NCBI RefSeq assembly: GCF_008806595.1
Contig: NZ_VZRB01000005.1
Location: 33,584 to 97,583, forward strand
Direction: 5' to 3'
DNA: 64,000 nt
Origin: Streptomyces luteolifulvus
GTDB taxonomy: Bacteria; Actinomycetota; Actinomycetes; Streptomycetales; Streptomycetaceae
In this document: piece by piece, positions 1 through 8,416 of the stretch
Layout of the letters: each line of letters begins with the position of its first letter
Numbering within the stretch: the first letter of the stretch is position 1
Made by a program: the position numbers and the translations under genes
The notes under the pieces: generated by a model
Seen by the model: the letters and a program-made list of their open reading frames with translations, nothing else
Told to the model about the DNA's origin: nothing
The model's database searches: none

Positions 1-121
1 GACCTCCGAGATGTACGAGGCCGGACCCGACCTCACGCCCCCGACGAGCCACCCCGCGGACCAGCCGTCGCCCGGGCCTGCGGGGCGGGTGCCGAAGGAC
101 TGGGCGAGGACGCTGCGCTGA
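1..121 (+). CDS. 3' end of a gene entering from the left, product unknown
   Basis: Reading from base 2, an open frame of 39 codons runs to a TGA at 119-121. The visible tail is rich in Pro, Thr and Gly and ends in W-A-R-T-L-R, like the disordered C-terminus of many actinobacterial proteins. No domain is visible, so no function can be given. It points the same way as the LuxR gene that starts 60 bases later. The frame could also be chance, because 120 bases of GC-rich DNA are often open. Confidence 0.45.
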   Translation, partial: TSEMYEAGPDLTPPTSHPADQPSPGPAGRVPKDWARTLR

Positions 122-181
122 GCCGCCGGGGGCGCGGCTGATCGTCGGTGTGTTGTCAGTGCCTCGTGCCAGGATGGATGG

Positions 182-3133
182 GTGCCGGAGACCGTGTTCA
201 CCACACCGCTGATCGGCCGGGCGGACGAACTGGCCCGGCTCGCCGCCGTACTGGAGCGAGCCCGGGGCGGTGAGGCACGCGCCGTGCTGGTCGCCGGGGA
301 CGCCGGTGTCGGCAAGACCCGGATGCTGGACGAGGTCGCCGTCCGGGCGGCCGGGGCGGGCATGACGGTGCTCACCGGGCACTGCGTCGACCTCGGTGAT
401 GTCGGCCTGCCGTATCTGCCGTTCACCGAGGTCCTCGGGGTGCTCGCCGCCGACGGGCGCTTCGCGGACACGTTCGCCGCCCACCCCGTCGTGGACCGCC
501 TGCTGGGCGCGGGCACGGACGCGATGCCGGACGGGGGCGGGCGGCTGCCACTGTTCGAGGCCATGGCCGGGCTGCTCGCCGACCTGGCGGACATCGCCCC
601 GCTGCTGCTGGTCCTGGAGGACCTGCACTGGGCCGACCAGTCCTCCCGGGATCTGCTGCGGTTCCTGCTCAGCCGGGGCATCCTGCAGCGGCCGGCGGGC
701 GGGGCGCCCACGCACCGGCTCGCGGTGCTCGCCTCGTACCGCGCGGACGACCTGCACCGCCGTCACCCGCTGCGTCCGCTGCTGGCCGAGCTGGTGCGGC
801 TGCCCGCCGTGGAGCGGCTGGAGCTGCGTCCCCTGGCCGACGCCGAGGTGACCAGGCTGGTGCGGGCCCTGAAGGACCGTCCGCTGCCTGACGCCACGGT
901 CCGGCGGATCGTCGAGCGCGCCGAGGGCAACGCCTTCTACGCCGAGGAACTGCTCGCGGCCACCGACACGGAGGCCGGCCCCGTGCCCAGCGGTCTCGCC
1001 GACGTCCTCCTCATCCGCTTCGAGCAGCTGTCGGACACCGCCCAGCAGGTGCTGCGGACCGCCGCCGTCGCCGGGCGCCGCGTCGAGCACGACCTGCTGC
1101 GGGACGCTGTCGGTCTGCCCGAGGACGAGTTGGAGGCGGCCCTGCGCGAGGCCGTCGGCCGGCAGCTCCTCGTCGCCGGTGACGGCGACACGTACTCCTT
1201 CCGCCACGCCCTGGCCCGCGAGGCGGTGTACGCCGATCTGCTCCCCGGTGAACGGGGCCGCCTGCACGGCGCGTTCGCCCGACTGCTCGCCGGGCGCGGC
1301 CACCCCGCCGAGACCGCGGCCGAGCGCGCCCACCACTACCGCGAGAGCCACGACCTGGCCGAGGCGCTCGCCGCCTCCCTGGAGGCCGCCGACCACGCCC
1401 AGCGGGTGGGAGCGCCCGCCGAGGAACTGCGCCATCTGGAGGCCGCGCTCGACCTGTGGCCGGCGGTGGAGCCGCCCGCACGGCCCAAGGGGCCGGACAA
1501 CGTGACGCTCACGCTGCGCGCCTCCGCCGCGGCCGCGCACGCGGGTGAGCCGCACCGTGCGGTCTCCCTCACCCGGGCCGCGCTCGCCGGCGTCGGCCAG
1601 GACGCCGACTCCGAGCTCGCCGCCCGGGTCCGCTACACGCTGGCCGGCAACCTCATCGGCGTCGACCATCTGTCGGCGGCGTTCGCCTACAGCAGCGAGG
1701 CGCTGGCCATGATCCCGGCCGAGCCCCCGTCGCGGACCTGGGTGTGGGCGGCGGCGACCCATGTCATGGCCGCGCGTCAGGTCGGGGAGAACGAGATCGC
1801 GCGCCAGGTGGCCCGCCGGGCCCTGAGCGCCGCGGAACAGTTGCGGGTCACCGACGCACAGGCCGACCTCCTGATCTCGTTGGCCGGCCTCGAAGGGGGC
1901 GGCCGCCGCACGTCGGAGGGCCGCGAGCGCCTCTGCCGGGCCCGGGACCTGGCGCGGCGTTCGGGCAACGCGCCGGTCGAGATGCGCGCCCTGTTCAACC
2001 TGGCCATCGGCGGCTTCGAGTCCGGCGATCTCGAGGAGTGCCTGCCCTGGCTGAGCGAAGGGCTCGACCGCGCCCGCCGCGCCGGGCTGCTGTCGTCGCC
2101 GTATCCGACGGAGATGCGCTATCTCCGGCTGCTGGTGCTCTACACCCTGGGCCGGTGGGACGAGTGCCTGCGCACGGCGGCGGCCGATGCCGAGGTGCTG
2201 CCCGCGGCCGCCGGGTACAGGGCCGGGCCCGCGCTGTACGTGGGACTCGCGCGCGGCGACCTCACGGCGGCGGACCGCTCACTCGCCCTGCTGGAGGGGC
2301 CGTTCGACTGGATGGGCACGCTGGTCGCCGGCATCGTGCTGACCGACGCCGCCGCGCTGCGCGGTGAGCCGGAGGCGGCGGTGGAGCGGGTGCGGTCCAC
2401 GGTCGAGAGTCTCACCGACGACTCGGGCACCCCTCCGGACGTCACGGTCCGGCTGGCCGCGCTCGCGCTGTCCGCGGTCGCCGACCGGGCCGCCGAACTG
2501 CGCCTCACCGGCGACGAGAGCGGGGCCCGCCGCTGGGCCGGGACGGCGAACGATCTGGTGCTGCTGGCACGGGATGCGGCCACGCACGGCGAGGACGGCA
2601 CGCCGCAGGGACCGGAGGGACAGGCGTGGCTGGCCCGCGCCGAGGCGGAGTGGACCCGCGCGGCGTCCGGGCCGGATGCCGCGGCCTGGGAGAAGGCGGT
2701 CGCCGCCTTCGACTACGGCGACGCCTATGAGCGGGCGCGCTGCCGACTGCGGTTCGCCGAGGCCCTGTTGGCGGCCGAGCGCCGCGAGGAGGCGGCCGTC
2801 GAGGCCGGCGCGGCGCGCGAGACGGCCGCCCGGCTGGGCGCCGCGCCGCTGCTGGAGCGGGCGGACGCGCTGATCCGCCGGGGCCGTCTGTCGGGCACCC
2901 GGCGCGCCGAGGCCCGCGGCCCGGCGCTCACCGCCCGCGAGCAGGACGTACTGCGGCTCCTTGCCCGGGGCCGCAGCAACCGGCAGATCGGCGAGGAGCT
3001 GTTCATCAGCGGCAAGACGGCGAGCGTCCATGTCTCCAACATCCTCGCGAAGCTGGGCGCCGCGAGCCGCACGGAGGCGGTGGCGATCGCGTACCGGGAG
3101 GGACTGATCACGCCGGAGTCGACGTCGGCCTGA
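182..3133 (+). CDS. LAL-type LuxR transcriptional regulator with N-terminal AAA ATPase
   Basis: A 983-residue protein of the LAL (large ATP-binding LuxR) class. The N-terminal STAND-type ATPase has a Walker A G-D-A-G-V-G-K-T at residues 39-46 and a Walker B-like LLLVLEDLHWAD near residue 143. A long helical middle of TPR-like repeats follows. A LuxR/GerE helix-turn-helix occupies roughly residues 915-975, beginning LTAREQDVLRLLARGRSN. Family members bind ATP and an inducer and then activate promoters, often of catabolic or antibiotic genes. The start is a GTG. The gene is alone: the next gene converges on it across a strong hairpin, so its target is not evident from context. The family assignment is firm and the regulon is unknown. 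Confidence 0.93.
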   Translation: MPETVFTTPLIGRADELARLAAVLERARGGEARAVLVAGDAGVGKTRMLDEVAVRAAGAGMTVLTGHCVDLGDVGLPYLPFTEVLGVLAADGRFADTFAAHPVVDRLLGAGTDAMPDGGGRLPLFEAMAGLLADLADIAPLLLVLEDLHWADQSSRDLLRFLLSRGILQRPAGGAPTHRLAVLASYRADDLHRRHPLRPLLAELVRLPAVERLELRPLADAEVTRLVRALKDRPLPDATVRRIVERAEGNAFYAEELLAATDTEAGPVPSGLADVLLIRFEQLSDTAQQVLRTAAVAGRRVEHDLLRDAVGLPEDELEAALREAVGRQLLVAGDGDTYSFRHALAREAVYADLLPGERGRLHGAFARLLAGRGHPAETAAERAHHYRESHDLAEALAASLEAADHAQRVGAPAEELRHLEAALDLWPAVEPPARPKGPDNVTLTLRASAAAAHAGEPHRAVSLTRAALAGVGQDADSELAARVRYTLAGNLIGVDHLSAAFAYSSEALAMIPAEPPSRTWVWAAATHVMAARQVGENEIARQVARRALSAAEQLRVTDAQADLLISLAGLEGGGRRTSEGRERLCRARDLARRSGNAPVEMRALFNLAIGGFESGDLEECLPWLSEGLDRARRAGLLSSPYPTEMRYLRLLVLYTLGRWDECLRTAAADAEVLPAAAGYRAGPALYVGLARGDLTAADRSLALLEGPFDWMGTLVAGIVLTDAAALRGEPEAAVERVRSTVESLTDDSGTPPDVTVRLAALALSAVADRAAELRLTGDESGARRWAGTANDLVLLARDAATHGEDGTPQGPEGQAWLARAEAEWTRAASGPDAAAWEKAVAAFDYGDAYERARCRLRFAEALLAAERREEAAVEAGAARETAARLGAAPLLERADALIRRGRLSGTRRAEARGPALTAREQDVLRLLARGRSNRQIGEELFISGKTASVHVSNILAKLGAASRTEAVAIAYREGLITPESTSA

Positions 3134-3186
3134 CACGGCGCGGCCCGGCCCGGCGGCGCCGCGGACGACGGTCCGCGCCGGAAAGG

Positions 3187-3217
3187 CCGGGTGCCCCGCC
3201 TGGGGCGGGGCACCCGG
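3187..3217. terminator. Bidirectional hairpin terminator between convergent genes
   Basis: Perfect 14-bp inverted repeat: arms 3187-3200 (CCGGGTGCCCCGCC) and 3204-3217, with a TGG loop. It lies between the 3' ends of the LuxR gene and the M4 protease gene and can serve both strands. There is no U-tract, which is usual for Streptomyces hairpin terminators. Confidence 0.8.
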
Positions 3218-3238
3218 GTCACCCTTGCCGGTCTGCCG

Positions 3239-5044
3239 TCAGTGACGGGCGGCCGGCGTGTTCGCTGCGGTCACGTTGACGGCGGCCCAGGACCGGTTCA
3301 CCGCCTTGTACTCCGTGCTGTTCAGCCCGTACAGGGCCTTCGCCGCCTTCAGCGTCGCGACGCGCGCGTCGTGGAAGTCGGTCGTGGAGACCATGTAGCG
3401 GGTCAGCGCACGGTAGTAGATCTTCGTGGCCTTGGAGCGCCCGATGCCCGTCACCGAACGGCCGTCGTAGGTCGGCGAGTTGTAGGTGACGGAGCCGATC
3501 GTCTTGCGGCCGCTGCCCTCGGCGAGGAGGTAGTAGGCGTGCGAGGAGACACCGGAGCCGGCGTGCACCTCGGCGTCGTACGTCGACGGGGCCCAGTAGT
3601 CGATCGCGCCCTCGAGCACGTCGAGCGAGGGCTTGTCGAGGCGGCGCAGGAAGCCCTGGTCCAGGCCGAGCTTCTCACCGAGCAGGTAGTTCGGCGGGTT
3701 CTTGGCGTTCTTGGCGGTGAACTCGACGTTGGAGCCGAAGATGTCCGCCAGGGACTCGTTCAGGGAGCCGGGCTCGCCGTACTGGTTGCCTCGCGCGTCG
3801 ACACGGGTGGGCTCCAGCTTGGCGGTGGCGTCCACGACACCGTGGGTGAGCTCATGGCCGGTGACGTCGAGGACGACCAGCGGCTTGTTGAACCACTCGC
3901 CGTCGCCGTCGCCGTACAGCATGCAGCCGCATCGGGAGTCCCAGAAGGCGTTGCCCACCTTGTTGCCCCAGTGGACCATGGCGCGGGCGGCCTTGCCGTT
4001 GTTCTTGATGCCCTTGCGTCCGAAGGTCTGCTTGTAGAAGTCCAGGGTCTCGGCGACACCGTACTGGGCATCGACCGCCGCGCTGGCCCGGCTGGAGGTG
4101 GCCCCGTTGCCCCACTTGTTGGTGGTGCTGGTGAACTTCTTGCCGTCGCTGAAGCTGTCCGCCTCCTGGCCCCTGGCGTCGCGGGTCTCGGTGCCGTAGC
4201 GGCTGGGGTCCTTGAGGAGGTACTTGCCGGGGCCCGTCTTGGTGGTGGTCAGCGTGACCTTCCCCGCGAACAGGGAGCGGCCCGTGCCGGTGGCCCTGAC
4301 CGGGTAGCGGACGGCCGCGGAGTTCGGGGTGAGACCGGTCGCCGGCGTACCGGTGCCGGCGGACTCCGAACCGATACCGGTCTCGGGGTCGAGGGTCTCG
4401 CCGCGCTCGCGCAGGGTGTCGATCAGCTGGGGCGACAGGAACTCGTCCGTGTCGGGCGTGTTGCTGCGCACCTTGCCGGTGAGGGCGTCGATGACGACCG
4501 TCCGGGAACCGGCCTCGGTGGTGGAGCTGTCGGTCACCCGCACCTCGTAGGCGAGGGCGGAGGCGCCGTCACGGGCGTCGACGACGAGGTGGGCGCTGCC
4601 GGCGTCGCCCTTGGCGACCGAGGCAGCCTTGGCCTCCGCCTGGCCCGCCGTCAGCTTGGCCGCGCGGGCTGTGGCCCTGACCTTGTGGTCGGCGGCCCGG
4701 GTGACTCCGTCGTACGACAGCTTCTTGGTGAGGTGGACGACGAGGTCGCCGCCGAGGACCGCCATGCCCTGATGGGTCCGCACGAAGCGAACGTGCCGGG
4801 CGCCCTCCGGGTCGACCAGCACGTCCTGGGCGTGCAGTTCGTCGCCCTGGCTGACACCGGTGGCAGAGGCGTGGGCGAAGGCGGCGGTTCGGGCCGCCTC
4901 GACGACGGACTCGGCCGTGCTGGAGGAGACCGAGACCTGGTCCGCCCCCGTGGCCGAGTCCGCGAAAGCCGTGCCCGCAAGACCCGTTGCGGCCGTCGTC
5001 ACGGCGACGGCGACCGCCAGGCCGCGTATATGGGCTCTACGCAC
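3239..5044 (-). CDS. Secreted M4 family (thermolysin-like) zinc metalloprotease
   Basis: A 601-residue preproenzyme. The GTG start at 5044 is chosen because AAGGAA lies about 9 bases upstream and the protein then opens with a normal Sec signal (V-R-R-A-H-I-R-G-L-A-V, cleavage near A-F-A). The frame is open 32 codons further upstream, but that part looks non-coding. FTP/PepSY-type propeptide sequence follows. The catalytic domain has the zinc motif H-E-L-T-H at residues 397-401, the third ligand in N-E-S-L-A-D-I-F near residue 430, and a late H-A-G-S-G-V-S-S-H block typical of M4. It should be an extracellular endopeptidase that matures by autoprocessing. It is monocistronic, with a long upstream region. 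Confidence 0.94.
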   Translation of the reverse strand: MRRAHIRGLAVAVAVTTAATGLAGTAFADSATGADQVSVSSSTAESVVEAARTAAFAHASATGVSQGDELHAQDVLVDPEGARHVRFVRTHQGMAVLGGDLVVHLTKKLSYDGVTRAADHKVRATARAAKLTAGQAEAKAASVAKGDAGSAHLVVDARDGASALAYEVRVTDSSTTEAGSRTVVIDALTGKVRSNTPDTDEFLSPQLIDTLRERGETLDPETGIGSESAGTGTPATGLTPNSAAVRYPVRATGTGRSLFAGKVTLTTTKTGPGKYLLKDPSRYGTETRDARGQEADSFSDGKKFTSTTNKWGNGATSSRASAAVDAQYGVAETLDFYKQTFGRKGIKNNGKAARAMVHWGNKVGNAFWDSRCGCMLYGDGDGEWFNKPLVVLDVTGHELTHGVVDATAKLEPTRVDARGNQYGEPGSLNESLADIFGSNVEFTAKNAKNPPNYLLGEKLGLDQGFLRRLDKPSLDVLEGAIDYWAPSTYDAEVHAGSGVSSHAYYLLAEGSGRKTIGSVTYNSPTYDGRSVTGIGRSKATKIYYRALTRYMVSTTDFHDARVATLKAAKALYGLNSTEYKAVNRSWAAVNVTAANTPAARH

Positions 5045-5409
5045 TGATAAGGGTTCCTTCGTTCGGAGGAGGCTGGGATGACCAACCGCCCCGAGGCATG
5101 GCGCTGTTGAGCGCCATGGGGGCTGGTCGGGCCCCGACACGAAACCCTTTCAAATAAGTCATGTACATGTAAAGCAGGAATAATGGCTTTCCGCGCCTTC
5201 CATGGCAATACTTTGCAAACCCCCGAGCACCCAGTGATCGACTGGCGGCCAACTGTGTGTCAACTGTGAAGATGCGCACCGATGGGGACAGGTTGCACGG
5301 CCAGACTGTGATGCATCTCGCACCGGGATGACACGCTGCGCCGGAGGCACCCGTATCGACCCGCTGCGCGATCTGGGCGGAACGCATTCCTCCGGGACAG
5401 GATGCCCGC
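5045..5409. other. 365-base divergent intergenic region with AT-rich stretch
   Basis: This region separates the M4 protease (minus) from the AIM24 gene (plus) and probably holds both promoters. It is clearly less GC-rich than its surroundings around 5140-5260. It contains the 10-bp palindrome CATGTACATG at 5160-5169, and on the minus strand a TTGACA (plus coordinates 5244-5249) about 200 bases before the protease start. No convincing -10 partner was found and no coding sequence is supported here. Confidence 0.4.
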
Positions 5410-6087
5410 ATGAAGGGTGACCTGTTTTCCAGCGAGCACATGGTGCAGCCGGCCACACAGCCCGGCATGACCGTCGAGAACGCCAAATGCATCCGGTACG
5501 CCGTGCACGGCGAGATGCTGGCCCGCCAGGGGGCGATGATCGCCTACCGGGGCAACCTCCAGTTCGAGCGCAAGGGGCAGGGCGTGGGCGGCATGCTCAA
5601 GCGCGCCGTGACCGGTGAGGGGCTGCCGCTGATGACGGTGCGCGGCCAGGGCGAGGCCTGGTTCGCGCACGAGGCGCAGAACTGCTTCGTCGTCGAGGTC
5701 GACGCCGGCGACGAGTTCACGGTCAACGGCCGCAACGTCCTGTGTTTCGACGCCTCGTTGTCGTACCGGATCGCGACGGTGAAGGGCTCCGGCATAGCGG
5801 GCGGCGGTCTGTTCAACAGCGTGTTCACGGGGCACGGCAGGCTGGGCCTGGTGTGCGAGGGCAGTCCGCTGGTCATCCCGGTCTCGCCGCAGTACCCGGT
5901 GTACGTCGACACGGACGCGATCGTGGGCTGGACCGCGAACCTCGCGACCTCGCTGCACCGCTCGCAGTCCATCGGGTCGATGCTGCGCGGCGGTTCCGGT
6001 GAGGCCGTGCAGCTGATGCTGCAGGGCGAGGGGTACGTGGTCGTCCGGCCGAGCGAGGCGACGCCGCAGAAGGCCCAGCAGCACTGA
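5410..6087 (+). CDS. AIM24 family protein
   Basis: A 225-residue protein of the AIM24/TRAP-like beta-sheet family. Visible family features are the N-terminal Q-P-G-M-T-V-E-N segment, the glycine-rich G-M-L-K-R-A-V-T-G-E-G turn near residues 60-72 and the repeated beta strands ending in a conserved W-T-A-N-L block around residue 178. There is no signal peptide or membrane segment. Bacterial members have no established role; some are annotated as mitochondrial-biogenesis-like or TerD-associated proteins. AGGA lies about 8 bases before the ATG. It is a single gene closed by a strong terminator. Confidence 0.88.
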   Translation: MKGDLFSSEHMVQPATQPGMTVENAKCIRYAVHGEMLARQGAMIAYRGNLQFERKGQGVGGMLKRAVTGEGLPLMTVRGQGEAWFAHEAQNCFVVEVDAGDEFTVNGRNVLCFDASLSYRIATVKGSGIAGGGLFNSVFTGHGRLGLVCEGSPLVIPVSPQYPVYVDTDAIVGWTANLATSLHRSQSIGSMLRGGSGEAVQLMLQGEGYVVVRPSEATPQKAQQH

Positions 6088-6161
6088 GACCCCTCGGCGT
6101 GACATACGCCTCACGGGCAACCCGGTCGGCTCCGCCGGCGTCTTGATCAACAGCAGATGAC

Positions 6162-6190
6162 GGCCCCGGCCTCTGGCCGGGGCCGCTTTT
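6162..6190 (+). terminator. Intrinsic terminator of the AIM24 gene
   Basis: A perfect 10-bp stem (GGCCCCGGCC, loop TCT, GGCCGGGGCC) at 6162-6184 is followed by GCTTTTCT, giving a classic rho-independent terminator with a short T-run. The next coding frame begins immediately after it. Confidence 0.85.
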
Positions 6191-6194
6191 CTCC

Positions 6195-7019
6195 GTGCTC
6201 GGAGCCGAGGCGGCCGGCGCTCCGGGGCGGGCCGGGGTGACGGCGGCGGTCGCGGTGGAGCTGGTGCATGTGTTCTCCCTGGTGCACGACGACATCATGG
6301 ACGGCGACCCGGCCCGGCGCGGCCGCCCCACGGTCTGGAAGGCGTACGGCACGGGACCCGCGGTGCTCGCGGGCGACGGTCTGTTCGCGCTCGCCGTCCA
6401 GACACTCGCCGAGACGGCCGCGGGCCCCGAGGCCTTACGTCTGCTCTCCACCGCGCTCGGCGATCTGGTGCGCGGGCAGGCGGACGACCTGCTGTTCGCC
6501 TCCCGCCCCTGGACGGGTCCCCGGCGGGTGCGGCCGGAGGAGTACCGGGCGATGGCCGAGCACAAGACGGGCGCGCTGCTCGGCTGCGCCGCCGCGCTGG
6601 GAGCCCTGCTCGGCGGCGCGCCCCCTGCCACGGTCGCCGCTCTCGACCGCGCAGGCCGGCAGCTCGGGACCGCCTTCCAGATCGTCGACGACGTGCTCGG
6701 CATCTGGGGTGATCCCGAAGTCACCGGCAAGCCCGTGCACGCCGATCTGCGCGAGCGGAAGAAGACGTACCCGGTCCTGGCGGCTCTCGGCTCGCCCCTC
6801 CCCGCGGCCGGGCGGCTGGCGACGCTCCTGGAGTCGGCCGGGGAGCCCGCCGAGGCGGCCGCGCTGATCGAGAAGGCGGGGGGCCGGTCGGTGGCGCTGT
6901 CCAGGGCGCGCCGCTGCGTCGATTCCGCCGAGGCGGCACTCGCCGGGGTGCCGCTGGAGGGGCGCGCCGCCGGCGAGCTGCGGTCGCTCCTCGCATTCCT
7001 GGTACGGCGTGATCTCTAG
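6195..7019 (+). pseudogene. N-terminally truncated polyprenyl (isoprenyl) diphosphate synthase
   Basis: The 274-codon frame encodes the middle and C-terminal part of a trans-isoprenyl diphosphate synthase. It has the first Asp-rich motif D-D-I-M-D near residue 33, a K-T-G-A-L-L segment, and the second motif region F-Q-I-V-D-D-V-L-G near residue 160, followed by the conserved K-K-T-Y-P block. Normal enzymes have roughly 70-90 more residues at the N-terminus, including the G-G-K-R-x-R-P segment that binds isopentenyl diphosphate. Here the homology begins abruptly at the terminator of the previous gene. An in-frame TGA at 6144-6146 bars extension, and no ribosome site precedes the GTG. A remnant is the best reading; a leaderless short protein is the alternative. 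Confidence 0.75.
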
Positions 7020-7092
7020 GAATGCTTGTTGACCTTCGCCGCTTCCCGCGTCAGGGTCGGAAGCGGCGAGGGTCCACGCCCGCGCCGGGAAG

Positions 7093-8061
7093 GTGAGTGT
7101 CTTGATCGGGATCACGGACGTCGAAGCCGCTGCGGAGCGGATCGCCGGGCATGTCGTACGCACTCCGACGGTGCCGAGCCCCGGCCTGTCCGCTCTGCTC
7201 GGCGTCCCGGTGACCGCCAAGCTCGAACTGCTGCAGCGCACCGGCTCGTTCAAGGCGCGCGGGGCCACGGCCAAGCTGCTGTCGCTGAGCGAGGCGGAGC
7301 GGGCCGCCGGGGTGGTGGCGGTCAGCGGCGGCAATCATGGGATCGCCCTCGCGGTCATGGCCGCCGCCCTCCATGTGAAGGCCACGGTCGTCATGCCGCG
7401 GTCGGCGCCCGAGCGGGCCGTCGAGATCGCGCAGAGCGCCGGAGCGTCGGTGCGGCTGACCGACGACATGGCGGGCGCGTTCTCGCTCATGACCCGGCTG
7501 CGGGACGAGGGACTGACCCTGGTCCACCCGTTCGACGACCCCGTGGTGCTCGCCGGGCAGGGCACCGTCGGCCTGGAGTTCGCCGAGGACGCCGGGGACC
7601 TCACGGACGTGCTCGTCAGCATCGGGGGCGGCGCCCTGATCTCCGGTGTCGCGACGGCACTGCGGGCCCGCCGGCCCGATGTGCGGATCTGGGGCGTGGA
7701 GACCGAGGGCGCCGACGCCATGTCCCGGGCGCTGGCCGCGGGCGGCCCGGTGCCGGTCGCGCTGTCGTCGATCGTGTCCACGCTCAGCGCCCCGTCCGTC
7801 TCGCAGCTGACGTACGACCATGTGGCGGCCCTGGTCACCGACGTGCTGGTGGTCCCGGACCGGGACGCCGTGCAGGGCACCCTCGATCTCGCCGACCACG
7901 CCAAGGTGTGGGCCGAGCCGGCCGCCGGGTGTCTGCTGCCGGCGGCCCGGCGGGTGGTGGAGCGGGTCGGCGAGGGCGTACGGCTCGGTCTCGTCGTGTG
8001 CGGGGGCAACGCCACGACCGGCGATGTCATGGCATGGTCGGAGCGGTTCGGGCTGCGCTGA
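7093..8061 (+). CDS. PLP-dependent threonine/serine dehydratase family protein
   Basis: A 322-residue fold-type II PLP enzyme. It shows the PLP-lysine motif G-S-F-K-A-R-G-A near residue 52, the substrate/PLP loop S-G-G-N-H-G near residue 79 and the phosphate-binding S-I-G-G-G near residue 177. No ACT regulatory domain is present, so it resembles the short catabolic threonine dehydratases and serine/threonine racemase-like proteins. It probably deaminates L-threonine or L-serine in the cytoplasm. The start is uncertain: GTG 7093 directly abuts GGAAGG, while TTG 7102 would have better spacing. It lies 73 bases after the truncated prenyl synthase and may be transcribed through it. Confidence 0.88.
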   Translation: MSVLIGITDVEAAAERIAGHVVRTPTVPSPGLSALLGVPVTAKLELLQRTGSFKARGATAKLLSLSEAERAAGVVAVSGGNHGIALAVMAAALHVKATVVMPRSAPERAVEIAQSAGASVRLTDDMAGAFSLMTRLRDEGLTLVHPFDDPVVLAGQGTVGLEFAEDAGDLTDVLVSIGGGALISGVATALRARRPDVRIWGVETEGADAMSRALAAGGPVPVALSSIVSTLSAPSVSQLTYDHVAALVTDVLVVPDRDAVQGTLDLADHAKVWAEPAAGCLLPAARRVVERVGEGVRLGLVVCGGNATTGDVMAWSERFGLR

Positions 8062-8416
8062 CGGGCCGCCGGGCGGCCGGCACTCGGGTGCGGCACCGAA
8101 TTTCCGCCAGGGACGGCGAGTTCGCCCGGTGGGTTTTCTTCGGTGCCGCTTCCTGTTTACCGATGGTTACCACCAGGTGGGGCAGGAAATTGCGTTCTGC
8201 GCGCCGACCCGGTGGAATTGCGGCGAGGCTGTACGCCGAGGTGAGAGGTGTGACTGCGCCGCGTCGGCTCCCTGGCTGCTTTTCATCGCACGTGAGCTCG
8301 CGACAGGCCGGCAATTCAAAAGAGACGCCCTGCAGTTGGGGATTCATTGAACGGACCCCGTCATGCGCGTCGTACCTAGGGGAAAGGTGAGAGCCGGGGT
8401 TCAGCGAGGGATGACC
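8062..8416. other. 355-base intergenic region
   Basis: No coding sequence is supported. A short hairpin (GGCCGC / GCGGCC, about 8065-8077) just after the dehydratase stop may act as a weak terminator. A perfect CCACC-A-GGTGG palindrome lies at 8170-8180. The centre is less GC-rich and probably contains the promoter of the downstream pseudokinase gene, but I could not pick out a convincing -10/-35 pair. Confidence 0.35.

Noticed and set aside
3191..5047. 618-codon open frame on the plus strand, Val/Gly/Arg-rich
   Set aside because: It is the antisense shadow of the M4 protease. It has no domain, and high GC at third positions keeps reverse frames open.
5260..6150. 296-codon minus-strand frame over the AIM24 gene
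   Set aside because: Shadow frame with no ribosome site or protein-like pattern; the AIM24 frame is well supported.
6195..7019. Prenyl synthase as a second encapsulin-linked cargo
   Set aside because: Some family 2B loci do carry prenyl synthases, but this one is truncated and about 14 kb from the shell gene.
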